Source: Corynebacterium sp. TAE3-ERU16 (GTDB taxonomy: Bacteria > Actinomycetota > Actinomycetes > Mycobacteriales > Mycobacteriaceae). Taken from it: 64,000 bases of DNA. The notes beneath the pieces are model-generated. The model saw only the letters and a program-made list of their open reading frames with translations, did not search any database and had not been told where the DNA came from. Below, piece after piece: positions 34,685 to 43,776 of this stretch. The translations under genes and the position numbers were made by a program. How positions within the stretch are numbered: position 1 is the first letter of the stretch; each line of letters starts with the position of its first letter. Location of the stretch: the NCBI RefSeq assembly GCF_019209935.1, contig NZ_JAHUTN010000012.1:1-64000 (forward strand), given 5' to 3'.

Positions 34685-37212
34685 TCCGGCTCGCCCTCGC
34701 GCAGCTCCGCCGACGTGGACTGCGTTATCTCTCACTGTTCTTCTCCATCTTCGCGGCCGTCGCACTCACCGTGGCAACCGCCGCGATCACGACCACGCTG
34801 CAGCGCACGGTGGGCGAGATCTTCGACCGGCCCTACGCGAATGCGGATGTCGTGGTCACCGTCCGGCACTCCGCCGGGGAGGCCGATCCGTTGGCGGTCA
34901 TCCGATCCGTTCCCGGCGTCGCGGATGCGGTGTTCGACCGGACCTTCCGGGGCGCGGTCGCCGACACCGGCGCCGTGTACCGCTCCACCTACGTCCAGTC
35001 CATCACCGACGGTCCCCTGCAGTGGCGCTCCCTCACCGAGGGCGGTTTCCCGACATCCGACAATGAGGTCCTCGCCACCGACGACGACCACACGATCGGT
35101 CAGGAACTCTCCCTCGAGGCACCCGGGATCCCGGACCCGGCCCGGGTGACGATCGTGGGACAGGTGGAGAAATCCGCCCAGGAACAGCTCATCGGCTCAG
35201 ACTCCGTTCTCGCCACACCGGCAGCCGTCGAAGCCTGGTCCGGCGGTTCCTACACCGGGGAGATCCGGGTCGCCGCGGCACCCGGAACCACGCCGGAGGC
35301 GCTGGTCGGCGCTATCAGCGCCGCACTGCCGCCGGGCACCTCGACCGCGGTCACCACCGCCACGGCACACACCGCGGAACTCTCCGACCGGTACCTGTCC
35401 AAACGCGACCGCTACTTCCTGCTGCTCGCGGTATTCATCGCGGTCGTCGCGGCGGTCGCCGGCCTGGTGATCCTCTCGGCGTTCTCGGTACTCACCGGGG
35501 AGCGCCAGCGCGAGTTCGCACTCCTGCGCTCCACGGGTGCGTCCACCACTCAGATCCTCACCTCCGTCATCGTGGAGGCCACGATCCTCGGCGCCCTCGC
35601 GGGAATGCTCGGCGCACCTGCCGGGCTGTGGCTCGCGGGTATCGCGGGTGAAAACGCCGGTGCCCTCGGGGTGCGGGTCCCGCTCGCGGATGTGACACTG
35701 CCCGGGACCTGGCAGGCGGTCATCGTGTTCCTCGGGGTGATCACGGCGGTGCTCGCTGCGCTCCCGGCGGGACGGTCGGCCGTTCGGCGCCCCATCACGC
35801 AGTCACTCGCCTCACAGGGGGTGAGCCAACAGAGCGCCCTGCGCCGCGTACTCACATTCGTCCTCGGCGCAGCTGCAACCGCGGCCGGGCTCGCCGCCGC
35901 GACCTTGGTCGCCGGACAGACGGCGAAGCGGGCGGTGGTCGGTTCGGTGGGGGCCGCCAGCCTCATCGCACTCGGCGTTCTCGTCATGCTCGCCGTCCTC
36001 CTGCCTGCCCTGATCAACCGACTCTCCCGCGTCATGGGGCTGCTCCCCGTTCCCACGCTGCAGCTCGGCGCAGCCTTCGTCGGCCGCCAGGTGCAACGCT
36101 CGGGAGCGCTGGTGGCGATCATCTTCGCCGGGGTCACGCTCGTCTCCGCGGTGCTCCACGGGCAGGACATAATCCGGGACCATCTCACCGCGGGTGCCCG
36201 GGGATCCGGCGACATCGATGTCACGGTGACCGCTCTCGAGGATTCGGTCCCGGATGATCTGGTCGCCGCGATCCGGAACACCGACGGGGTGGCCGGGGCG
36301 ATCGCACCGGGTGCGGCCCGGGTCGACAACCCGTGGGGTGGCTCGGAGAACGCCCTCACCCTGGATCAGGCCGCTGGTGGGCAACTGCTCCGCGGTGGAG
36401 AGGGTGCCGCACCGGGGGAGATCATCGTCGGTGACTACTCACCGATCCGCGATCGTGTGAAGGAAGGCCGCCAGGTCGAACTGACCATCTTCGACCAACC
36501 GGTCACCGCCACGGTCCGCCACGGGACCGGCCGAACGAGCTTCATCGCGCCGGATCTCGTGGACGGCGCCCGCAGCCGCTCACTCGAGGCGAAGGGCGTT
36601 CCGGTGGACAAGGCACCGCCACTCCCCCGCCCGGCGATCCTGATCCGCACCGACGGGCCCCCGGATCAGGCCGCGGACAGTCCTACGCTCACCGCCATCA
36701 ATGCCACCATCGCGCAGAACGGGTCCCGGGTGTCGGTCGCGGAGAGCTTCTCCACCAGGGCCGAGATCGCCGCAACCGCAGACCGGATACTGACCATGTC
36801 AACACTGATGACGCTCGTCGCCGGACTGATAGCTGGTGTCGGTGTCGCGAACACGGTCACCCTCGCGGTCCGGGAGCGCGCACGGGACACGGAGCTTCTC
36901 GGGGCGCTGGGCATGTCCCGGGGTGGTCAACTGTTGATGCTGCTGACTGAAGTCACGGTCCTCGCGATCCCGGCCGCCCTCATAGCCGCCATCGCCGGAG
37001 GGGTACTCGGAACATGGGTGGGGGGAACTGTCACTTCGGGCGGCAGTGGTACCGGAATGCCTTCCCGCCCAGACACCGTAGCAGCCTTTGGGCTCTCCCT
37101 CGGGGCGCTACTCATAACGTGGTTCGTAACACTCGCCGCTGGAGGGCGCAACCGTGCTAGTGAAGATAAGAAACATTGCCCAACCAAAATGCCCTCGACA
37201 AGCCAAGCGTAA
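34681..37212 (+). CDS. FtsX-type ABC permease, long form
   Basis: An 843-residue permease with a first helix near the N-terminus, a large extracytoplasmic loop, an FtsX-like helical block (about 240-375, with ILSAFSVLTGERQREFALLRSTG cut across helices), further helices (about 395-455), a second large loop, and a second FtsX block at the C-terminus (ERARDTELLGALGMSRGG). The GC content and codon use fall in the last 30-40 codons; the tail (SEDKKHCPTKMPSTSQA) looks foreign. The left edge of the low-GC island therefore cuts into the 3' end of this gene, which may have lost its native C-terminus. Confidence 0.88.
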   Translation: MIRLALAQLRRRGLRYLSLFFSIFAAVALTVATAAITTTLQRTVGEIFDRPYANADVVVTVRHSAGEADPLAVIRSVPGVADAVFDRTFRGAVADTGAVYRSTYVQSITDGPLQWRSLTEGGFPTSDNEVLATDDDHTIGQELSLEAPGIPDPARVTIVGQVEKSAQEQLIGSDSVLATPAAVEAWSGGSYTGEIRVAAAPGTTPEALVGAISAALPPGTSTAVTTATAHTAELSDRYLSKRDRYFLLLAVFIAVVAAVAGLVILSAFSVLTGERQREFALLRSTGASTTQILTSVIVEATILGALAGMLGAPAGLWLAGIAGENAGALGVRVPLADVTLPGTWQAVIVFLGVITAVLAALPAGRSAVRRPITQSLASQGVSQQSALRRVLTFVLGAAATAAGLAAATLVAGQTAKRAVVGSVGAASLIALGVLVMLAVLLPALINRLSRVMGLLPVPTLQLGAAFVGRQVQRSGALVAIIFAGVTLVSAVLHGQDIIRDHLTAGARGSGDIDVTVTALEDSVPDDLVAAIRNTDGVAGAIAPGAARVDNPWGGSENALTLDQAAGGQLLRGGEGAAPGEIIVGDYSPIRDRVKEGRQVELTIFDQPVTATVRHGTGRTSFIAPDLVDGARSRSLEAKGVPVDKAPPLPRPAILIRTDGPPDQAADSPTLTAINATIAQNGSRVSVAESFSTRAEIAATADRILTMSTLMTLVAGLIAGVGVANTVTLAVRERARDTELLGALGMSRGGQLLMLLTEVTVLAIPAALIAAIAGGVLGTWVGGTVTSGGSGTGMPSRPDTVAAFGLSLGALLITWFVTLAAGGRNRASEDKKHCPTKMPSTSQA

Positions 37213-37517
37213 CCTAAAACAGCCATCGGAAATCTGCGGGCGACATCACAGCGATCCAAGAATCTAACCACATAGAGAAGTTCTCCACCCCGACCAGCCC
37301 TACAGCAGATTCGTCGAACCGGGTAGAACGTGGGACGATCATGGGAGACGTTGTAGAATCGATCCAACTCGTCACGAAAACCAGAACCATTACCCCCCAT
37401 CATTCTCGGAAGACCGGCCCACATGTTTCAAATCTCCCCCGAAGCTAGACACCCCAATAGCTCAATCCTCGCCTATAGCGACCATAGCCGTAGCAACCCC
37501 CGAGGAATCTAAACCGG
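37213..37517. other. Gap with possible IS scrap
   Basis: About 305 bases before the first island gene. Around 37340-37365 the sequence resembles a segment of the ISL3 remnant near 42615-42640 (a shared TGGGAGACG core and GTAGA; reading YNVSHDRPT against YRVSHDLPT on the minus strand). No intact gene is seen. Confidence 0.35.
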
Positions 37518-38804
37518 ATGCATATCCTCCTCATCACACAATACTGGGAACCCGAACAGGGAGTCGTTCAACGCCGCTGGCAGTGGATAAGCGAAGCACT
37601 CATTGAGGCTGGCCATGAGCTTACTGTCGTATGCCCACCACCACACTATCCCTCCGGGCACCTTATTTCGTCCGAGCCTCGCCACCAGACAGGGTCAATA
37701 GATCAGACATCCGAAGGTATACGGGTGTACCGGACAGCATTTCTTGGCCACGGAACATCATTGGTGAGCCGAATCCTGGACCAAGGGAGAATAATGCTGT
37801 CTCAGATGTGGATCGCGAGGCGAGCTGCTCGCGACGCTAAAAAAGAGGGACGACCATTCTCCTTGGTTTGCTGCACGATACCGGCCCTGCCGTCCTCAAT
37901 TGTCGCTTTTACGTTATCTAGAATCCTACGCAAACCTCTCGTTGTAGAACTCCGAGATGCCTGGCCAGAAATCTTAGAATACCTCGACGAATGGAAAGAC
38001 CGACCCACCCAAGAAACAGCAACACCTAGGAAACTAAAGGTTTCTGCGCTTCATTTTGGACTAGTTCAATTCGGGCGTATCCTGAATTTCATACTGAAAT
38101 ACAGCAATACAATAATCACAACAACCGAATCGCTCGCCGATTTGAAACGTACACAGGTTCGCGGATCGGTTTTTACTGTCCGAAATCGACCAAATATCAT
38201 GAAACCAATTACACTGGCAACAGACTGCCGCAAGGACGGACCACTTCGCATCCTGTATGCGGGGACCGTCGGCAGAGCACAGGGAATGGAAAATGCTATG
38301 CGGGCCTTACAGATCGCCGTCAATGAAGGCACGGAAATCGAAATGAGAATAATCGGCGATGGCGCACATCTAGACCGTGTCCAAAAAATCGCCAAATCCG
38401 AGAAATTGCCCGTCGAATTTCTCGGAAGAATTCCGTTCTCTGAGGTAGGCCAGCACTATCAATGGGCCGATACCGTTTTGGTACATCTTCAATCATGGAA
38501 ACCAATGGAATACACAATACCTTCCAAACTATTTGAAGGGATGCGGGCGGAAAAGCATATTACTGCGGCGCTAGCGGGTGAAGCAGCAAATATCGTAAAA
38601 CAAGCACAAATTGGAGACGTAGTTCAACCAATGAACCCACAAGCATTGGCACGTCTTTGGATAAGCTTGGCCTCTAACCGCCAAAAGCTGCATGTTCACG
38701 GACGAGGCGCAGATTGGTTTGAACAAGACCTCGGAGAGGATGAACTTAAGAAGCTCTGGCTTCGCGCAGCTGAAACCGCATGTCGTAAACCAAAGAGAAG
38801 ATAA
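37518..38804 (+). CDS. Glycosyltransferase family 4, WbuB-like
   Basis: A 428-residue cytoplasmic GT-B enzyme. It starts MHILLITQYWEPEQGVVQRR and has the PPHYPSGHL segment typical of WbuB-like transferases. The donor-binding half has RILYAGTVGRAQGME and the conserved Glu region PSKLFEGMRAEK. Sugar specificity cannot be read. It is the first gene of the rightward arm. The GAGGAA site is about 10 bases upstream. Codon use is AT-rich relative to the preceding ABC genes. It probably adds a HexNAc or uronic acid residue to the lipid-linked chain made by this locus. Confidence 0.88.
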   Translation: MHILLITQYWEPEQGVVQRRWQWISEALIEAGHELTVVCPPPHYPSGHLISSEPRHQTGSIDQTSEGIRVYRTAFLGHGTSLVSRILDQGRIMLSQMWIARRAARDAKKEGRPFSLVCCTIPALPSSIVAFTLSRILRKPLVVELRDAWPEILEYLDEWKDRPTQETATPRKLKVSALHFGLVQFGRILNFILKYSNTIITTTESLADLKRTQVRGSVFTVRNRPNIMKPITLATDCRKDGPLRILYAGTVGRAQGMENAMRALQIAVNEGTEIEMRIIGDGAHLDRVQKIAKSEKLPVEFLGRIPFSEVGQHYQWADTVLVHLQSWKPMEYTIPSKLFEGMRAEKHITAALAGEAANIVKQAQIGDVVQPMNPQALARLWISLASNRQKLHVHGRGADWFEQDLGEDELKKLWLRAAETACRKPKRR

Positions 38805-38956
38805 GCCTCCCCTATCAGGATGGCGTTCTCGACACCTCAATTATGGCCTTCTACAAACGGTCCAGCGAGAGACGAAAACTCATTTCTAGAACCCGCACCA
38901 TCAGGATTTTTTATATCCTCGCGATCGCGCGCCTAACATAATAAGGAGACATAATC

Positions 38957-39856
38957 ATGATAAGCGGACGTCCTCGTACAGGAAATCAGGGACACCATCG
39001 ACGCACTGAGCATAGTCGATCCGGGAGAGAGCTGTTTCTAAAACCGGTGACGGGACGCCCGCCGTTACCGGAATACGTAGCGCAACTCTGGCAAAGAAGA
39101 CACTTCATTAAAGCCGAAGCAAGGGCCAAAGCGTTCTCCGGAACACGAAACATGGTCCTTGGAAATCTCTGGTTGATTATCGGGCCTTTTCTGGACGTTG
39201 CTGTTTATGGTTTGATTTTTGGAATGATATTAAAGACCTCTCGGGGGATCGACCAATTCGTGCCATATCTGGTCGTCGGCGTGATCCTTTTCCGTATGCT
39301 AGCCAAGGATCTGAACGACGGAAGCAATCTAATTCGGTCACATCGGAATATTATTAAGGCGTTTCCATTTCCACGCGCCGCCCTGGTGTTCTCGCTTAAG
39401 CTCCGCGGCATTTATGATTCCTTGCCGCCAATTATTGTGTTGCTTTTATTCATTTACCTTTACCCAAACGGGCCAAATCCCAATTGGACAGCGGTCCTTT
39501 TTTTTCCGGTTTTTTGCCTCCTTAAACTATTTGGAACTGGGCTAACTTTTTTGTCCGCATGGATGACTCACATTATTCCAGATCTTTCAAAGATCATCCA
39601 ATTTTTTTCTCGGTTTTGGTTTTACATATCCGGCGTATTCTTTAGCATCGACAGATTTGTCGAACAGCCGCAGTTACTAAAAATCATGCAAGGAAATCCT
39701 GCTTACCAGATTCTATCTATGTCTCGAGATCTGCTGATCTACAATGTCTTACCGCCGTTAGATTCTTGGATATTCGTATCGGCTTGGTCTTGCACTACAT
39801 TAATAATTGGGTTTATTCTATTTTGGACAAGGGAGGTAAAGTATGCGAAATTCTGA
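38957..39856 (+). CDS. wzm: Polysaccharide-export ABC permease
   Basis: A 299-residue ABC-2 type permease. After about 60 cytoplasmic residues there are six hydrophobic segments (near 78-98, 108-128, 150-175, 185-210, 215-240 and 268-290). Its best match in layout is Wzm/TagG/KpsM, which export undecaprenyl- or lipid-linked glycans. AAGGAG precedes the ATG by about 8 bases. The ATPase gene overlaps its end by 14 bases. The N-terminal tail (about 30 basic residues) is longer than usual. Confidence 0.88.
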   Translation: MISGRPRTGNQGHHRRTEHSRSGRELFLKPVTGRPPLPEYVAQLWQRRHFIKAEARAKAFSGTRNMVLGNLWLIIGPFLDVAVYGLIFGMILKTSRGIDQFVPYLVVGVILFRMLAKDLNDGSNLIRSHRNIIKAFPFPRAALVFSLKLRGIYDSLPPIIVLLLFIYLYPNGPNPNWTAVLFFPVFCLLKLFGTGLTFLSAWMTHIIPDLSKIIQFFSRFWFYISGVFFSIDRFVEQPQLLKIMQGNPAYQILSMSRDLLIYNVLPPLDSWIFVSAWSCTTLIIGFILFWTREVKYAKF

Positions 39857-40736
39857 AGATTCCTCCGCAAAGCACGGCACCAAGCTGCCGGAGTTTATTT
39901 CAGTTGATGTCAAGGGGATCTCAGTTACTTACGATGTACCTTCATCAATGCCCAAAACAGGGCTTTCAGCTACACTAAGAAGGCTTCTCGGAAAAGCAGC
40001 CACCGAACAGGTCCACGCGCTAAAGAACATCAATCTCACTGCTCGCGCCGGAGAATCCATTGGCGTCCTCGGACTTAACGGATCCGGTAAATCAACGCTT
40101 CTTCGAATACTCGCTGGCCTCGAAACTCCAACCACCGGGCGCGTACTAGCCTCGAGCCAGCCAACGCTTCTCGGCGTCTCAGCTGCGTTGGAACCTACTC
40201 GATCGGGTTTAGAAAATATAAAGTTAGGCTGCCTTGCAATTGGCATGAAACCCGACCAACTCGATTCAGCTATCCGCGAAGTTGTTGAGCTATCCGGTAT
40301 TTCCAACTCGTTACACCTGCCGATGAATACCTACTCATCAGGCATGGCAGCGCGTCTTAGGTTTGCCATTGCCACAGCAGCCGAGCCGGATATTCTTCTG
40401 ATCGATGAGGCCTTGGCGACCGGCGACGCGGCATTCCGTAAAAGAACGCAAGATAAAATGGCACAGCTTAGAGCGAGGGCCGGTACAGTGTTCCTTGTTT
40501 CACATCAACCGAAGACCATCGAAGCCATGTGTTCCCGTGCCATCTGGCTACATGAAGGGCGACTCATCGCGGATTCGACAGCTGACGACTTGTCGAAACA
40601 GTACACTAAGTGGGCTTTAGCTATGTCACAAGGGAGGATGAGCGAAGCAGATCGAATTATAGGGCACACCATTAGAAGTGCCGATCTACCAAGATTCCAC
40701 ACGAAATCTGAGGGCAGTGGACAACATTCTGCTTAA
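39843..40736 (+). CDS. wzt: Polysaccharide-export ABC ATPase
   Basis: A 297-residue ATP-binding subunit. Walker A is GLNGSGKSTLL, the signature is the divergent YSSGM typical of Wzt/TagH/KpsT, Walker B is ILLIDEALATGDA, and the H-loop is FLVSHQPKT. It lacks the long C-terminal carbohydrate-binding domain of O-antigen Wzt proteins, so export probably needs no terminal cap recognition. GGGAGG lies upstream of the ATG inside the permease gene. Confidence 0.9.
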   Translation: MRNSEDSSAKHGTKLPEFISVDVKGISVTYDVPSSMPKTGLSATLRRLLGKAATEQVHALKNINLTARAGESIGVLGLNGSGKSTLLRILAGLETPTTGRVLASSQPTLLGVSAALEPTRSGLENIKLGCLAIGMKPDQLDSAIREVVELSGISNSLHLPMNTYSSGMAARLRFAIATAAEPDILLIDEALATGDAAFRKRTQDKMAQLRARAGTVFLVSHQPKTIEAMCSRAIWLHEGRLIADSTADDLSKQYTKWALAMSQGRMSEADRIIGHTIRSADLPRFHTKSEGSGQHSA

Positions 40737-40834
40737 TCTACATTACATAACTCGGCGGCCACACTACTGCTGCTGAAGACAGTACAAGGACCAATATTCT
40801 AGTAGCCTCAATCTGGGGTAAATTCGCAAAAATG

Positions 40835-40863
40835 TTGAAATCCTTACACCAAAGCAGTAGAAT
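40835..40863 (+). promoter_or_regulatory. Promoter of wecC
   Basis: TTGAAA (40835-40840), a 17-base spacer and TAGAAT (40858-40863) give a near-consensus promoter in the 196-base gap between wzt and wecC. It suggests wecC is also transcribed independently of the export genes. Confidence 0.6.
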
Positions 40864-40932
40864 TACGTTGACCTTCACGGGGGCGATCTCCATGCCCCAA
40901 CACAATCCCGCCGTTTTCACGAAAGGCCAGCT

Positions 40933-42204
40933 ATGATTTCTTCAGCTTCAACCGGTTCCCCTAAGAGGGTGTGCGTCGTAGGGCTTGGCTACATTGGGCT
41001 GCCGACCGCGGTATTCATCGCGAAGGCTGGATACGAAGTGGTCGGCGTTGACATCAAAGAAAGCTTTGTTAATAAGATAAACAACGGTGACGTACCGTTC
41101 TTTGAACCCGACTTTGAGGCTCTTCTTAAAGAAGTTGTTTCGAACGGTTCCCTCAAAGCTCAAACGACTACACCAACCGCGAATGTATACATCGTGGCAG
41201 TGCCTACCCCATTCAAAGAACACTATGAGGTCGATGACAGCTTCATTATGGCAGCAGCGACCGGAATCGCAGAGAAGCTTGAAGGAGGCGGCCTGGTAAT
41301 TCTCGAATCAACTTCGCCCCCCGGAACTACACAGCGCATGGCTGACCAGATCCTGAAATTGCGTAGCGACCTAACCAGTAAGCCTGGCCTTCCGAACTCC
41401 GTGTACTTTGCACATTGTCCAGAACGGGTCCTACCGGGACAAATCGTTCGTGAGATGGCGGAGAATGATAGGGTCATTGGCGGCCTGAATGGCGAAGCCA
41501 ACGAACTGACTCGAGAAGTTTACAGCTCTTTCTGTAACGGCGAGCTCCTCTTAACAGACGCTACCACCGCCGAAATGGCCAAGCTAACCGAGAATTCTTT
41601 CCGAGATGTTAACATTGCCTTCGCGAACGAGTTATCACTTATATCAGACCGGCTGGGCATTGACGTTTGGGAACTGATTGATCTTGCGAACCATCATCCT
41701 CGCGTGAATATCTTGAACCCGGGCCCGGGCGTGGGTGGACACTGCATTGCGGTAGACCCTTGGTTCATCGTATCTGCCGTACCTGAAGAGGCAAAGCTGA
41801 TTCGTACAGCCCGCGAGATAAACAGTGGAAAGCCGGCATACGTCGTTGAATCACTCAAGTCCGCAGCAGAGGAAGCCGGTCCCCAGTCCAAGGTGGCAAT
41901 TCTAGGCTTAGCGTTTAAGGCCGATATCGACGACCTGCGAGAATCGCCCGCTGTAGAGATTACGGCGAATTTGTCCCAGGAACTGGGTAGCCATGAATTA
42001 CTTGTCGTGGAGCCATTCGTCGATAAGTTGCCAGATAGTCTAGCAGAACGTCCAAACGTGACCATGACCGAACAAGCCTCAGCAATTGAGCTCGCTGACG
42101 TCATTGCGGTACTCGTCGATCACACTCAGTTTAAAGAAATTTCTCCGACTGCATTAGCCGGAAAAACCGTGGTCGACACACGCGGGTTGTTTCGTAAGAA
42201 ATAG
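40933..42204 (+). CDS. wecC: UDP-N-acetyl-D-mannosamine dehydrogenase
   Basis: Oxidises UDP-ManNAc to UDP-ManNAcA with two NAD+. The 423-residue protein has the N-terminal NAD Rossmann motif VVGLGYIGLPTA, VPTPFKEH, SPPGTT, FAHCPERVLPG, and the catalytic Cys in GVGGHCIAVDPWF near residue 270. The C-terminal GLAFKADIDDLRESPA motif closes the enzyme. The WecC group is favoured over UDP-glucose dehydrogenase by the SPPGTTxxM and GGHCIAVDPWF forms and by wecB in the same island. A GAAAGG site precedes the ATG. Confidence 0.92.
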   Translation: MISSASTGSPKRVCVVGLGYIGLPTAVFIAKAGYEVVGVDIKESFVNKINNGDVPFFEPDFEALLKEVVSNGSLKAQTTTPTANVYIVAVPTPFKEHYEVDDSFIMAAATGIAEKLEGGGLVILESTSPPGTTQRMADQILKLRSDLTSKPGLPNSVYFAHCPERVLPGQIVREMAENDRVIGGLNGEANELTREVYSSFCNGELLLTDATTAEMAKLTENSFRDVNIAFANELSLISDRLGIDVWELIDLANHHPRVNILNPGPGVGGHCIAVDPWFIVSAVPEEAKLIRTAREINSGKPAYVVESLKSAAEEAGPQSKVAILGLAFKADIDDLRESPAVEITANLSQELGSHELLVVEPFVDKLPDSLAERPNVTMTEQASAIELADVIAVLVDHTQFKEISPTALAGKTVVDTRGLFRKK

Positions 42205-42277
42205 CCGCAGGTGTCCCTGATTGGGGCACCACCTTATTGTTACGGGTTGTGCCCCAGTCGACTCCGTCGGCATCCCA

Positions 42278-43738
42278 CTAATAGCGGGCCTTTCCGGTTT
42301 TTCGATGGCGTTGATCTGGTTGGGGAATCAGCCGGAGTCGGAGAATCAGCGCAGGATGTATTTGGGTTTAGGAAAGCCCAGGGCGATGCCACGGAGGTGT
42401 TCGAGGCGTGCGTTGACCGCTTCGACGAGGGCTGTTTCTGGCGCCAGTATCGAAACAGGCCGAGATCTCGCGGCGTCGTGTCCACAGTGATCGTCTTGGT
42501 TGGGCAGGTTCGGCCAAGAGCGTCGGACACACCGCGATGGATCGAGCGGAGCACCTTGTCCATGGCGATCCTGCCGTCCCGGCGCCGACGACCGGCTTAG
42601 GTGTCGGTAGGTCGTGGGAGACGCGGTAGATCACCTCCACCCCGACACGGGAGTCATAAGCGGTGAATACAGTGTCGAGACGGGTTCATCGCCGCTCGGT
42701 GCACAACCCAGTACCGGTCACAATCATGCGTCAAATCCCGTACAGCAGATCCCCGGTCCGGCTGTGGTGCCTGCAGGCGTGGTGCTGGATTCGTGGGCGG
42801 CACAGCTTCGGTTTCTCGGCGGCGAGGTTCACGACCTGGAATGGGTCCATCACCGAACGTGCCGACTAGCACCGCCCGCGATGTCCGCAGGGTGGTAGCC
42901 GGCGGACCCGTCCTAGGCCACGACCTTGACTCGGTCCCGCTTCTGCCGGTCACGAGCACCCAATCAGTCGGACGGGAACTTCGCGCAGTGGACCTGGACC
43001 ATCTCTCCAGCAGACAGCTCGGCCACCTTCCCGTCGACCACCGGTATGAAGGTCCACCAAATCGGTGACAAACACACTGCGCCCGTCCCCGCGAACGTGT
43101 GCTCATCGACGCCAGGCACCCGCCCCCCCTTCAAGGTGACACACACCGTCATAGGCCAGTGCCCGCACGGCGTTGACCAGGGCCCCACCAATACCGAATT
43201 CTGCGACGACCGCGGAACACGCTGACGCGGTCGACCACCGAACCTTTGCAGGACCCTAACCGTGCACCGTAGGTAATCGTGGCCCTGGGTTCGTCCGGAA
43301 GCGGTGACTGTTATCGGAACATCCCCGTGCCGCAGCTGCAGTTGCCCCAAGTCGGCCGGGGTAACCGCACGGGCGGCCCGATAGAGTGTCTGACAATCAG
43401 TGTGTCTGACAATCAGCGAATCAATGACCGTGCAACCGGGGTGATCAAGCGACCGGCCCGCGACCTTGTGCTCCGGGTATGCCGGGCCAATGGTGAACCG
43501 GGCACTGAAACAGGTGCGTGCGGTGTCCTCGATCCCGTCAACGGCGATCGTCACCCGAAATTCCACGGTACGGAACATGGTCTCAGCGAGCAGGCTGGCA
43601 GTAGCGTTCACGGCAGGTCCCCGTGGTGTTGGGCACAGGCGTAAAGAAATCTACATCTTCACCCCCGGAAACCGGCTATCTCACCCCGGCGACCACCAGG
43701 GCTCCGCGCCCAAGACGCTCTCTCAAACCGGACAATCC
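42278..43738. mobile_element. ISL3-family insertion sequence remnant
   Basis: The transposase remnant is flanked by sequences that look like worn terminal repeats: left GGGCCTTTCCGGTTTTT near 42279 and, inverted, GGATTGTCCGGTTTGAGAG near 43738, sharing TCCGGTTT. No clear 8-base target duplication is seen, in line with later rearrangement. GC content here is higher than in the adjacent glycan genes. Confidence 0.6.
42346..43611 (-). pseudogene. Decayed ISL3-family transposase
   Basis: Several minus-strand frames spell pieces of an IS1207/IS31831-like transposase in the right order. The N-terminus is MNATASLLAETMFRTVEFRV (from 43611), then RVLQRFGG, VPGVDEH, MDKVLRSIHRGVSDAL, ISACFDTGARNSP and finally EAVNARLEHLRGIALGF with a stop at 42346-42348. 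The pieces lie in different frames with internal stops, and the middle domain is shortened, so the element cannot move itself. It lies exactly where the two arms of the island converge. Confidence 0.85.
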
Positions 43739-43776
43739 TTATGGTGTCAAATCTCTAGTTTCGAATGTATGGCCTT

